From assembly GCA_023229065.1 (NCBI GenBank), contig JALNZZ010000048.1, forward strand, positions 1-13,434: a stretch of DNA of 13,434 nucleotides, written 5' to 3'. Below the pieces are notes generated by a model. It saw only the letters and a list, made by a program, of their open reading frames with translations. It had not been told where the DNA came from and made no database searches. Source of the stretch: Porticoccaceae bacterium. Lineage in GTDB: Bacteria > Pseudomonadota > Gammaproteobacteria > Pseudomonadales > Porticoccaceae. A program made the translations under genes and the position numbers. Shown piece by piece: positions 1 to 5,089 of the stretch. Positions within the stretch are counted from its first letter, which is position 1. Each line of letters begins with the position of its first letter.

Positions 1-315
1 GTGGAGACGCGCTTTGACAAGACTATCGCTCAGCGTGGATTGAAGCGTAGAAAAGCGTTGATTACCGATCAGTTGATGACAGCATTCAATGCCCTGCAAA
101 CCAGTGATTGTCTGATGTTGAGCACCGAGGATGATCTCAAGGATGAGGCGGAGTTCTACGAAATTGTCCGCAAACCCTATCCTCCGGAGCTGGAAGCGGA
201 CAAGTTTATCCCGGTGGTATTGTTCCAGCATCGCCGCACCTACAAATCGCCTATGCACGAGTGGTTCAAGGAGCGCCTGATGGGCGTTGTGGAGAGAGTT
301 AGAACGAGTTATTGA
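1..315 (+). CDS. LysR-type transcriptional regulator, C-terminal fragment (5' end outside window)
   Basis: This is the end of the effector-binding domain of a LysR-type transcription factor; the DNA-binding helix-turn-helix half lies beyond the left edge. The visible 104 residues follow the usual pattern of the last third of the family: a D-x-x-[IL]-A-x-x-G-L-x-R-R stretch near residues 6-17, a central segment around residues 34-48 resembling the usual 'D-L-x-x-x-L' strand region, a P-Y-P-P-E-L segment (residues 59-64), and the closing 'Q-H-R-R ... P-M-H-E-W-F-K' helix (residues 76-90). The GTG at base 1 is only the first codon in view, not a supported start. The target genes and ligand cannot be told from this part. 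It runs towards the phosphatase gene and is separated from it by an inverted repeat. Family assignment is fairly secure; subfamily is unknown. Confidence 0.75.
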   Translation: METRFDKTIAQRGLKRRKALITDQLMTAFNALQTSDCLMLSTEDDLKDEAEFYEIVRKPYPPELEADKFIPVVLFQHRRTYKSPMHEWFKERLMGVVERVRTSY

Positions 316-317
316 GT

Positions 318-371
318 CAGTGGAGATAGCCGAGGGTGGAGTAGAAAGCTCCATGCCCGGCTTCTCCACTG
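318..371. terminator. Long imperfect stem-loop between converging genes, possible bidirectional terminator
   Basis: A perfect 9-base outer inverted repeat (CAGTGGAGA at 318-326 with TCTCCACTG at 363-371) is continued inward by AGCCG/CGGCT (328-332 with 358-362) and TGGAG/CTCCA (337-341 with 349-353), with small bulges. It starts two bases after the LysR stop and ends nine bases before the phosphatase stop, the usual place for a shared terminator. Neither side has a clear run of T, so it may instead be an mRNA 3'-end stabilising structure. Confidence 0.4.
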
Positions 372-380
372 CGCGTTGGG

Positions 381-1160
381 CTAGATCAACAGGTTATGGC
401 GGATCTCCGCTTGTGTTGCATCGCTGACCCCCAGGACATCGCGCAAGTAATTGTCGAGGGTGTCATGATCCTGCTCAATCTGTTCCAGACCCGCCATCAG
501 ATATGCGAGGTCAGCGTTTAAAATGGCCTGGCGTCGGGCAGTGTCCATGGTGGTGAGGGTATTTCTGTTGTTACTGAGCCCAAGTCGTGCTTTGCCGTGA
601 TGCCTGAGAAAGGCATCGAGATCGACAGCGTGGTTGGTGAGCTCATAGTCGCGATAGATGGTTTCCCTTGGGACGCCCAGGCAGTGCAGGATGAGTGCTG
701 CGGACAGGCCGGTGCGATCCTTGCCCGCTGCGCAGTGAAACACCAACGGTACCTCATTGTTGGCCAGCAATTCGAACAGCCCTACCAAGCGGTTGTGCAG
801 CCAGTCAGGCATGGTGCGGTAGGTTTGTTTCATCACTTCACGAGCGTGCTCTGCGTCATTGCTGTCGAGCCAGGAGAGCTCGCCGCGTGGCACTTCTTCG
901 TCCCAGGCTACAAGATTGACCTCCACTGGCCAGGCTGTGGGCTCGGCACTGCGCTCATCCTCGCGCCGTAGATCGCAGATGGTGCGCACGCCAAGCGCGT
1001 GCAAGGTAGCCTTATCGGCAGCGGTGAAGTAGCTCATGACCCCCGAGCGGTAGAGCTTGCCCGGCTTGATGCGACGCTGATCGACAGTGGTATAACCACC
1101 CAGGTCGCGAAAGTTGCAGCCGCCTTCGAGTGGCACCAGGCGGGTGGAGAGATCGTTCAT
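381..1160 (-). CDS. Tyrosine-protein phosphatase (Y_phosphatase3-like, CX5R P-loop)
   Basis: A 259-residue cytosolic phosphatase of the dual/triple-specificity type related to bacterial PtpB/LipA proteins, which remove phosphate from tyrosine (and in some members serine/threonine or phosphoinositides). The signature loop H-C-A-A-G-K-D-R-T-G lies at residues 142-151, with C143 as nucleophile and R149 binding phosphate. The N-terminal 'G-G-x-N-F-R-D-L-G-G-Y' segment (13-23) and 'K-L-Y-R-S-G' (35-40) are typical of the family. I chose the second of two nearby ATG codons because AGGA lies six bases before it; the first ATG (1173-1175) would add five residues and has no better site. It lies 78 bases downstream of coq7 on the same strand and may be co-transcribed with it. 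No substrate can be inferred. No signal peptide is visible. Confidence 0.88.
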   Translation of the reverse strand: MNDLSTRLVPLEGGCNFRDLGGYTTVDQRRIKPGKLYRSGVMSYFTAADKATLHALGVRTICDLRREDERSAEPTAWPVEVNLVAWDEEVPRGELSWLDSNDAEHAREVMKQTYRTMPDWLHNRLVGLFELLANNEVPLVFHCAAGKDRTGLSAALILHCLGVPRETIYRDYELTNHAVDLDAFLRHHGKARLGLSNNRNTLTTMDTARRQAILNADLAYLMAGLEQIEQDHDTLDNYLRDVLGVSDATQAEIRHNLLI

Positions 1161-1166
1161 GGGTTG

Positions 1167-1170
1167 TCCT
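1167..1170 (-). promoter_or_regulatory. Ribosome binding site deciding the phosphatase start
   Basis: AGGA on the minus strand, six bases before the ATG at 1158-1160. It favours this start over the in-frame ATG five codons upstream. Confidence 0.5.
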
Positions 1171-1208
1171 GTCATCAGGGAAAGGGCAAGTTTTTGGGGA
1201 GATACTTT

Positions 1209-1240
1209 AAGCGGGTTTTGTGCGTCCGAACAAACCGCTT
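1209..1240. other. Stem-loop at the coq7 stop codon
   Basis: AAGCGG (1209-1214) plus TTTG (1217-1220) pair with CAAACCGCTT (1231-1240), leaving a two-base bulge and a ten-base loop. The right arm overlaps the coq7 stop codon. There is no T run after it in the coq7 direction, so it is not a standard intrinsic terminator; it may attenuate or protect the transcript between coq7 and the phosphatase gene. Confidence 0.3.
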
Positions 1241-1883
1241 ACAGGTGGTAGCTGGTACCGGTCATTGCGCGCGAAGCCAGTGACATCAATTTCTTGACGG
1301 GGGTGGGAAAGGACCATCCCCCTGCGTCGATCGCATTGCGGGCGTGGCGGGCTTCGTCTTCCAGCATCTGCTCCACCACGGCGCGGCTACGGCTATCCTG
1401 AGCCGGCAACTGCTCCAGATGGTGGTCGAGATGTTTGCACACCAGTTCCTCCGTCGCGGCGACAAACCCCAGGCTCAAACGGTCACTTACCAGCCCAGCG
1501 CTGGCGCCAAGCCCGAAAGACAGCGCGTACCAGAGCGGGTTGAGTGCACTGGGTCGGCTATCGAGATCCTGCAGGCGCTGTTCGCACCAGGCGAGGTGGT
1601 CCTGTTCTTCCAGAGCGGCTTGTTCCATCTCGCGGCGCACTGCCGGGAGCTTGGCAGTCAGGGCCTGGCCTTGATACAGCGCCTGGGCGCAAATTTCACC
1701 GCTGTGGTTAACGCGCATCAGCCCAGCAGCGTGGCGGCGCTCGTGGTCGTTCAGCTCGGTATCGGCCAAAAATTGAGCCGGTGACGGACGGGCGGGGTTG
1801 GCTGGTTGCCCGCTCAGGGTGCGCAGAGCATTGTCGGCGGTGCCTACCAGTTGATCGATCAAAGACAGTTTGCGGTCGGTCAT
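1239..1883 (-). CDS. coq7: 2-polyprenyl-3-methyl-6-methoxy-1,4-benzoquinone monooxygenase (Coq7 type)
   Basis: Di-iron hydroxylase that adds the last ring hydroxyl in ubiquinone synthesis, working at the inner face of the cytoplasmic membrane and needing O2. The 214-residue length is normal for the bacterial enzyme. The four-helix di-iron ligand set is visible: E63 in N-H-S-G-E, E93-x-x-H96, E145 in A-T-E-E, and E177-x-x-H180, each where the family has it. The open frame continues 38 codons further upstream, but that extension resembles nothing; the ATG at 1881-1883 (M-T-D-R-K-L) matches the usual family start. The ribosome site in front of it is weak. The gene stands alone apart from the phosphatase gene downstream, and is divergent from bktB. 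Organisms using Coq7 for this step generally lack the flavin enzyme UbiF. Confidence 0.95.
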   Translation of the reverse strand: MTDRKLSLIDQLVGTADNALRTLSGQPANPARPSPAQFLADTELNDHERRHAAGLMRVNHSGEICAQALYQGQALTAKLPAVRREMEQAALEEQDHLAWCEQRLQDLDSRPSALNPLWYALSFGLGASAGLVSDRLSLGFVAATEELVCKHLDHHLEQLPAQDSRSRAVVEQMLEDEARHARNAIDAGGWSFPTPVKKLMSLASRAMTGTSYHL

Positions 1884-2066
1884 GGTGCTGATATGGATGG
1901 AGTGAGTGTCGATTCTAGCCAAAAAGGCACATCTATGCGATGTCGTAACGAGGCTGACCGCGGCGTGAGCCATTGAAATGGACCACTGATCTTGCATCGG
2001 TGAGGCAGCTTGTCACCCAGAAGCTAGCATCTTTTCTCGGCATTTTCTTGGGAGCCGTTACCCCTC

Positions 2067-2083
2067 AGTGGCTCGGGGCCACT
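2067..2083. other. Small hairpin upstream of bktB
   Basis: AGTGGC and GCCACT form a 6-base stem around a 5-base loop (TCGGG). The half-sequence AGTGGC recurs twice in the tandem repeat at 2113-2130, so all three could be copies of one protein-binding half-site. No regulator can be named. Confidence 0.3.
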
Positions 2084-2112
2084 ATACTTGCGGCTCTTCC
2101 GCTGGCGATAAC

Positions 2113-2130
2113 AGTGGCGCTAGTGGCGCT
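2113..2130 (+). repeat. Perfect 9-base tandem duplication AGTGGCGCT x2
   Basis: Bases 2113-2121 and 2122-2130 are identical. Located about 190 bases before the bktB start, it is either a replication-slippage duplication or a pair of operator half-sites. Confidence 0.6.
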
Positions 2131-2141
2131 CTTTTGAACAC

Positions 2142-2178
2142 TTCTGCTGTAAAAACAGCAGGATAATGAGATTTTTTT
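2142..2178 (+). terminator. A/T-flanked hairpin with T7, possible terminator or small-RNA end
   Basis: CTGCTGT (2144-2150) and ACAGCAG (2155-2161) form a perfect 7-base stem with an AAAA loop; two more pairs (2142-2143 with 2162-2163, one of them G-T) extend it. Seven T residues follow at 2172-2178, eight bases after the stem, further away than in a standard terminator. No plus-strand gene precedes it within the window, so it could end a short leader or non-coding transcript starting in this intergenic region. Confidence 0.3.
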
Positions 2179-2307
2179 ATGGACGGTGCGCAGGGCTGTG
2201 TCGCCATGGCCCCCTTCCAGGGACTGCTGATCGTCAACGAATACGATAGTGAAGCGGCTGTGGCGAGGCTTTTTTCTATCGACTGTGCACGTCAATTCAA
2301 CAACCCC

Positions 2308-2312
2308 AGGAG
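2308..2312 (+). promoter_or_regulatory. Ribosome binding site deciding the bktB start
   Basis: AGGAG eight bases before the ATG at 2321. It rules out the upstream in-frame ATG at 2249, which would add 24 unrelated residues, and the out-of-frame ATG at 2316. Confidence 0.8.
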
Positions 2313-2320
2313 ATCATGAT

Positions 2321-3505
2321 ATGAGTCAAAGAGAAGTCGTTGTGGTAAGTGGAGTGCGTACCGCCATTGGAGATTTTGGCGGTAGCCTCAAGGACTTGTC
2401 CCCTGGGGACATGGGTGGCTTGGTGATAGCGGAGGCGGTACGTCGCGCCGCCATTGATCCGGCCACTGTCCAGCATTGCGTCATGGGCAATGTGATCCAT
2501 AGCGAGCGCCAGGACATGTATATCAGTCGCGTCGCTGCCCTGCGCGGCGGTTTGGCGGAAAGCACTCCATCACTGACTGTCAACCGCCTGTGCGGCTCTG
2601 GTTTGCAGGCCATTGTCAGCGTCGCACAGTTGATCCTGCTGGGTGATGCCGATACCGCTGTCGCCGGTGGCGCCGAAGCCATGAGTCGTGCGCCTTACTG
2701 GCTTCCCAGTGCCCGCTTTGGCCAGCGCATGGGCGATGCCACTATGGTCGACCCGATGACCGGAGCCTTGACCTGTCCTTTCAACGACTACCACATGGGC
2801 ATTACCGCCGAGAACGTTGCTGAGCGGTGGAACGTGAGTCGCGAGGATCAGGATGCCCTGGCGGTGGAGAGCCACAATCGCGCTGAGCGCGCCATCACCG
2901 AAAAGCGTTTTGAAGCGCAGATCCTGCCCGTCGAACTAAAAACCCGCAAGGGGACTACCATTTTTGCTCAGGATGAGCATGTACGCATGGGTGCCACACT
3001 GGCGGATATGGAGCGGCTGCGCCCGGTGTTCAAGAAAGACGGCACTGTAACTGCTGGCAACGCCTCTTCTATCAACGACGGCGCCGCCGCTCTGGTGTTG
3101 ATGGAAAAGTCTGTTGCCGAGCAACGCGGCGTCAAGGCGCTGGGACGCGTCGTCAGCTATGCTTTTGCCGCTATGGATCCAAGCATCATGGGCATTGGCC
3201 CGGTGCCGGCGGTCAGAAACTTGTTGGCGAGAACAGGGTTGGGGGTTGATGACATCGACGTTTGGGAGGTCAACGAGGCCTTTGCTGCCCAAGCGGTGGC
3301 AGTGTGCCGGGATTTGGAGCTGCCCCTGGACAAGGTCAACCCCAACGGTTCCGGCATCTCTCTCGGCCACCCCATCGGGGCTTCGGGGGGTATTTTGGCC
3401 ATCAAGGCTCTCTACGAACTGGAGCGCACCGGTGGTCGTTACGCTGTTGCTACTATGTGCATTGGCGGTGGTCAGGGTATCGCCGTTTTGTTTGAGCGCG
3501 CTTGA
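2321..3505 (+). CDS. bktB: Acetyl-CoA C-acyltransferase / beta-ketothiolase (BktB-like)
   Basis: A 394-residue type II thiolase that condenses two acyl-CoA molecules or cleaves 3-ketoacyl-CoA in the cytosol. The catalytic set is complete: C91 in N-R-L-C-G-S-G, H350 in G-H-P-I-G-A, and C380 in C-I-G-G-G-Q-G. The N terminus (R-E-V-V-V-V-S-G-V-R-T-A-I-G) and the motif N-P-N-G-S-G-I-S-L-G-H-P closely match, from memory, the broad-range beta-ketothiolase BktB of Cupriavidus, which also uses C3-C5 substrates; acetoacetyl-CoA thiolase (PhaA/AtoB) is the alternative. The start is set by AGGAG at 2308. No PHA synthase, reductase or other fatty-acid gene is adjacent, so synthesis versus breakdown cannot be decided from context. 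A stem-loop terminator follows 20 bases after the stop. Confidence 0.93.
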   Translation: MSQREVVVVSGVRTAIGDFGGSLKDLSPGDMGGLVIAEAVRRAAIDPATVQHCVMGNVIHSERQDMYISRVAALRGGLAESTPSLTVNRLCGSGLQAIVSVAQLILLGDADTAVAGGAEAMSRAPYWLPSARFGQRMGDATMVDPMTGALTCPFNDYHMGITAENVAERWNVSREDQDALAVESHNRAERAITEKRFEAQILPVELKTRKGTTIFAQDEHVRMGATLADMERLRPVFKKDGTVTAGNASSINDGAAALVLMEKSVAEQRGVKALGRVVSYAFAAMDPSIMGIGPVPAVRNLLARTGLGVDDIDVWEVNEAFAAQAVAVCRDLELPLDKVNPNGSGISLGHPIGASGGILAIKALYELERTGGRYAVATMCIGGGQGIAVLFERA

Positions 3506-3524
3506 TCGCGAAGTCGCTTAGCTA

Positions 3525-3579
3525 CTGGAAGTCCGCTTGTCCCACTGGGGGATGAGTGGACTTCCGGCTGCGTATTTTT
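3525..3579 (+). terminator. Intrinsic terminator of bktB, at the meeting point with the cobalamin operon
   Basis: GGAAGTCC (3527-3534) pairs with GGACTTCC (3558-3565). The stem continues inward to 3543/3549 with only Watson-Crick and a few G-T pairs, giving about 17 base pairs around a 5-base loop (ACTGG), and two more pairs extend it outward. TATTTTT follows at 3573-3579. It lies between the bktB stop and the bluB stop, so it could also block minus-strand transcripts, although no T run exists on that side. Confidence 0.75.
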
Positions 3580-3584
3580 CAGTT

Positions 3585-4319
3585 TTATTCAGGCTGTGAT
3601 GTCGCCGACTGGTTCGAGACTGAAAACGGCCAGTCTTCCAGCGCTGTCAGGGCTTCGAGCGCCGGTTCTGCAGCGTCTTTCTGGCCCCAGCCATCGTTGA
3701 ATATCAACTCTTCCAAAGGCAGTCGCGATCCCCAGCCATTTACCTCCAGCTCCGGTTGCTGGTGGAACCAGGCTACCTGGCCGAGGCACAGGTAGGCCAC
3801 CGGCACCACGTGATCAGGCAGGCCGAGAAGTACGGCCAGTTCCACCGCGTCGACAATGGATACCCAGCCGACGCCCAATCCTTCGGCGCGGGCTGCCAGC
3901 CACAGGTTCTGGACGGCACACACCGTACTGTACAGATCTGTATTCGGCTGCCGGGAGCGGCCCAGCACCACTGGACCGCCCCTGCTGCGATCGCAGGTGA
4001 CACACAGGTTGATCGGTGCTTCGCGGATTCCCTCCAGCCTCAGTTTATTGTAAAGCGCACGGCGCTCGCCGCTGAACAGGGCCGCTTCCTGTTCTCGGGC
4101 CTGGCTGAAAGCGTTGTAAACCTTGTCTTTGACCGCCGGGTCGCGCACCAGAATAAAGTTCCAGGGCTGCGACAGTCCCACCGAGGGCGCGTGGTGAGCG
4201 GCCAGCAAGATGCGAGCCAGAGCGTCCGGTGCTACCGGGTCGGGGAGGAACTGGCCGCGGACATCGCGGCGACTGAACAGAACCCGGTAAAAGTCGTCGT
4301 TGGTGGGATGTGTCATCAT
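3585..4319 (-). CDS. bluB: 5,6-dimethylbenzimidazole synthase BluB
   Basis: Flavin-destroying member of the nitroreductase fold that uses O2 to turn reduced FMN into 5,6-dimethylbenzimidazole, the lower ligand of cobalamin, in the cytosol. BluB marks are the start segment S-R-R-D-V-R-G-Q-F (16-24), the flavin-binding segment A-A-H-H-A-P-S-V-G-L-S-Q-P-W-N-F (40-55), and L-G-R-S-R-Q-P-N-T-D-L-Y (119-130) followed by A-E-G-L-G-V-G-W-V-S (145-154). General nitroreductases lack this last combination. Length (244) is slightly above average because of a short low-conservation C-terminal tail. There are two consecutive ATG codons; the first (4317-4319) overlaps the DUF2149 stop as ATGA and is preceded by GGGGGAA, the second (4314-4316) is equally possible. 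Last gene of the operon. It shows the cell makes its own lower ligand and favours aerobic growth. Confidence 0.93.
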   Translation of the reverse strand: MMTHPTNDDFYRVLFSRRDVRGQFLPDPVAPDALARILLAAHHAPSVGLSQPWNFILVRDPAVKDKVYNAFSQAREQEAALFSGERRALYNKLRLEGIREAPINLCVTCDRSRGGPVVLGRSRQPNTDLYSTVCAVQNLWLAARAEGLGVGWVSIVDAVELAVLLGLPDHVVPVAYLCLGQVAWFHQQPELEVNGWGSRLPLEELIFNDGWGQKDAAEPALEALTALEDWPFSVSNQSATSQPE

Positions 4320-4624
4320 GGCGTGGCTTCCCCCACCAGGATCAGCTTGCCGGTCTGCGGGTCCCGGTACACGGTGCCCACCGACTGGTAACCACTGCCC
4401 GCCTGGCCGATGCCCTGGGGCAGCTCCGGCAGCTCGGAACCCTCCACCACCAGCTCCCGGTCACCCTGCTGGGTCGACGGGGTCGGCAGAACACCGTAAC
4501 GGGTGGCGAGCACGGCCACCAGCCCACAGGCGAATACCAGTACGATATCCACCAGGTTGGCGAGGCCATCCATGGGCTCCTGATCGTCGTCGAAACGGCT
4601 GCGCAGGTCGGCGCGGCGGGTCAT
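4316..4624 (-). CDS. DUF2149 protein, small ExbD/TolR-like membrane partner
   Basis: A 102-residue protein of the DUF2149 type, a family often found beside cobN-like and ExbB-like genes; its biochemical role is not established. After a charged N terminus (residues 1-17) comes M-D-G-L-A-N-L-V-D-I-V-L-V-F, then a single hydrophobic helix (about 24-42) and a soluble C-terminal part that should be periplasmic, with a conserved-looking G-T-V-Y-R-D-P-x-T-G-K-L segment (about 83-94). D26 lies at the start of the membrane helix in a setting much like the proton-carrying Asp of ExbD/TolR (F-I-D-V-M-L-V). I infer it is the ExbD-like half of a proton-driven motor with the ExbB-like neighbour. The ATG chosen overlaps the upstream stop as ATGA, preceded by GGGGA; a start 17 codons earlier is possible in frame but lies inside the upstream gene and adds unrelated sequence. 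Confidence 0.82.
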   Translation of the reverse strand: MTRRADLRSRFDDDQEPMDGLANLVDIVLVFACGLVAVLATRYGVLPTPSTQQGDRELVVEGSELPELPQGIGQAGSGYQSVGTVYRDPQTGKLILVGEATP

Positions 4625-5076
4625 GGCCGCGTTCCCCGCCCGTTTTCGAGCTGGTCCAGTACCCGGTCGTACCACTGGCGCCTGAGGCGCCCCAGCACGA
4701 AGCCGATCACCCCGGCCAGGAGCCCCAGCACAGTGGTGTCGAAGGCCACCGCCATGGCGGTGGCGAGGATTTCCAGATTGCCCTGGCCGAGAGCGGCGAG
4801 ACCGGGCCCGAGGGGGATCAGGGTGGCCATCAGCCCCAGCATGGGGCCGATGCGGGTCAGCACGTCGGCGCGCTGGATGCGGCGCCGACCGAGCCGGGCG
4901 GCGCGATCGGCGCAGCCGTCGTCTACCAGGCGGCGCAAAGTCAGCAGGCGCTCGCTGAGCGCCACACCGCAGTCCCAGAGTACCAGAGCAACCACCAGCA
5001 GCAAGGCGGCGATCACAGGTTGTAGCAGGCTATTGACCAGGGGGTGGAGCAAGGCTACCAAGGGGGTGTCGAACAT
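4621..5076 (-). CDS. MotA/TolQ/ExbB-type proton channel protein
   Basis: A 151-residue membrane protein, short compared with ExbB/TolQ (about 220-240). Three hydrophobic helices are seen, about residues 18-36, 75-96 and 105-128, with a basic cytoplasmic stretch between the first two (48-70). The last two carry the family core: I-G-P-M-L-G-L-M-A-T-L-I-P-L-G (76-90), matching ExbB 'A-P-L-L-G-L-L-G-T', and A-F-D-T-T-V-L-G-L-L-A-G-V (111-123), matching 'A-L-x-T-T-A-x-G-L'. The Thr residues that line the ion path in ExbB are kept here (T85, T114/T115). The start is supported by GGAG eight bases upstream and lies 13 bases after the cobN-like stop; its own stop overlaps the DUF2149 start. It probably forms a proton-driven complex with the DUF2149 protein, energising either a TonB-type step or the neighbouring periplasmic CobN-like protein. 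Confidence 0.8.
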   Translation of the reverse strand: MFDTPLVALLHPLVNSLLQPVIAALLLVVALVLWDCGVALSERLLTLRRLVDDGCADRAARLGRRRIQRADVLTRIGPMLGLMATLIPLGPGLAALGQGNLEILATAMAVAFDTTVLGLLAGVIGFVLGRLRRQWYDRVLDQLENGRGTRP

Positions 5077-5089
5077 AGTGGTGTCTCCG

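Larger units (their letters stand above)
1884..2320. other. Divergent intergenic region, no convincing gene
   Basis: 437 bases between the coq7 and bktB start codons. It should hold the promoters of both genes, but I found no pair of -35/-10 boxes with good spacing and do not mark any. It contains a hairpin AGTGGC/GCCACT (2067-2072 with 2078-2083), a perfect 9-base tandem duplication, and a second hairpin followed by T7 (both listed separately). An open frame of 76 codons on the minus strand (2065-2295) has no recognisable protein features and is not called. Confidence 0.6.

Noticed and set aside
1884..1997. 38-codon N-terminal extension of coq7
   Set aside because: No family similarity; known Coq7 proteins begin at the position of the ATG at 1883.
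2065..2295. 76-codon minus-strand open frame in the coq7-bktB gap
   Set aside because: No recognisable features or ribosome site, and it overlaps the bktB leader; most likely chance.
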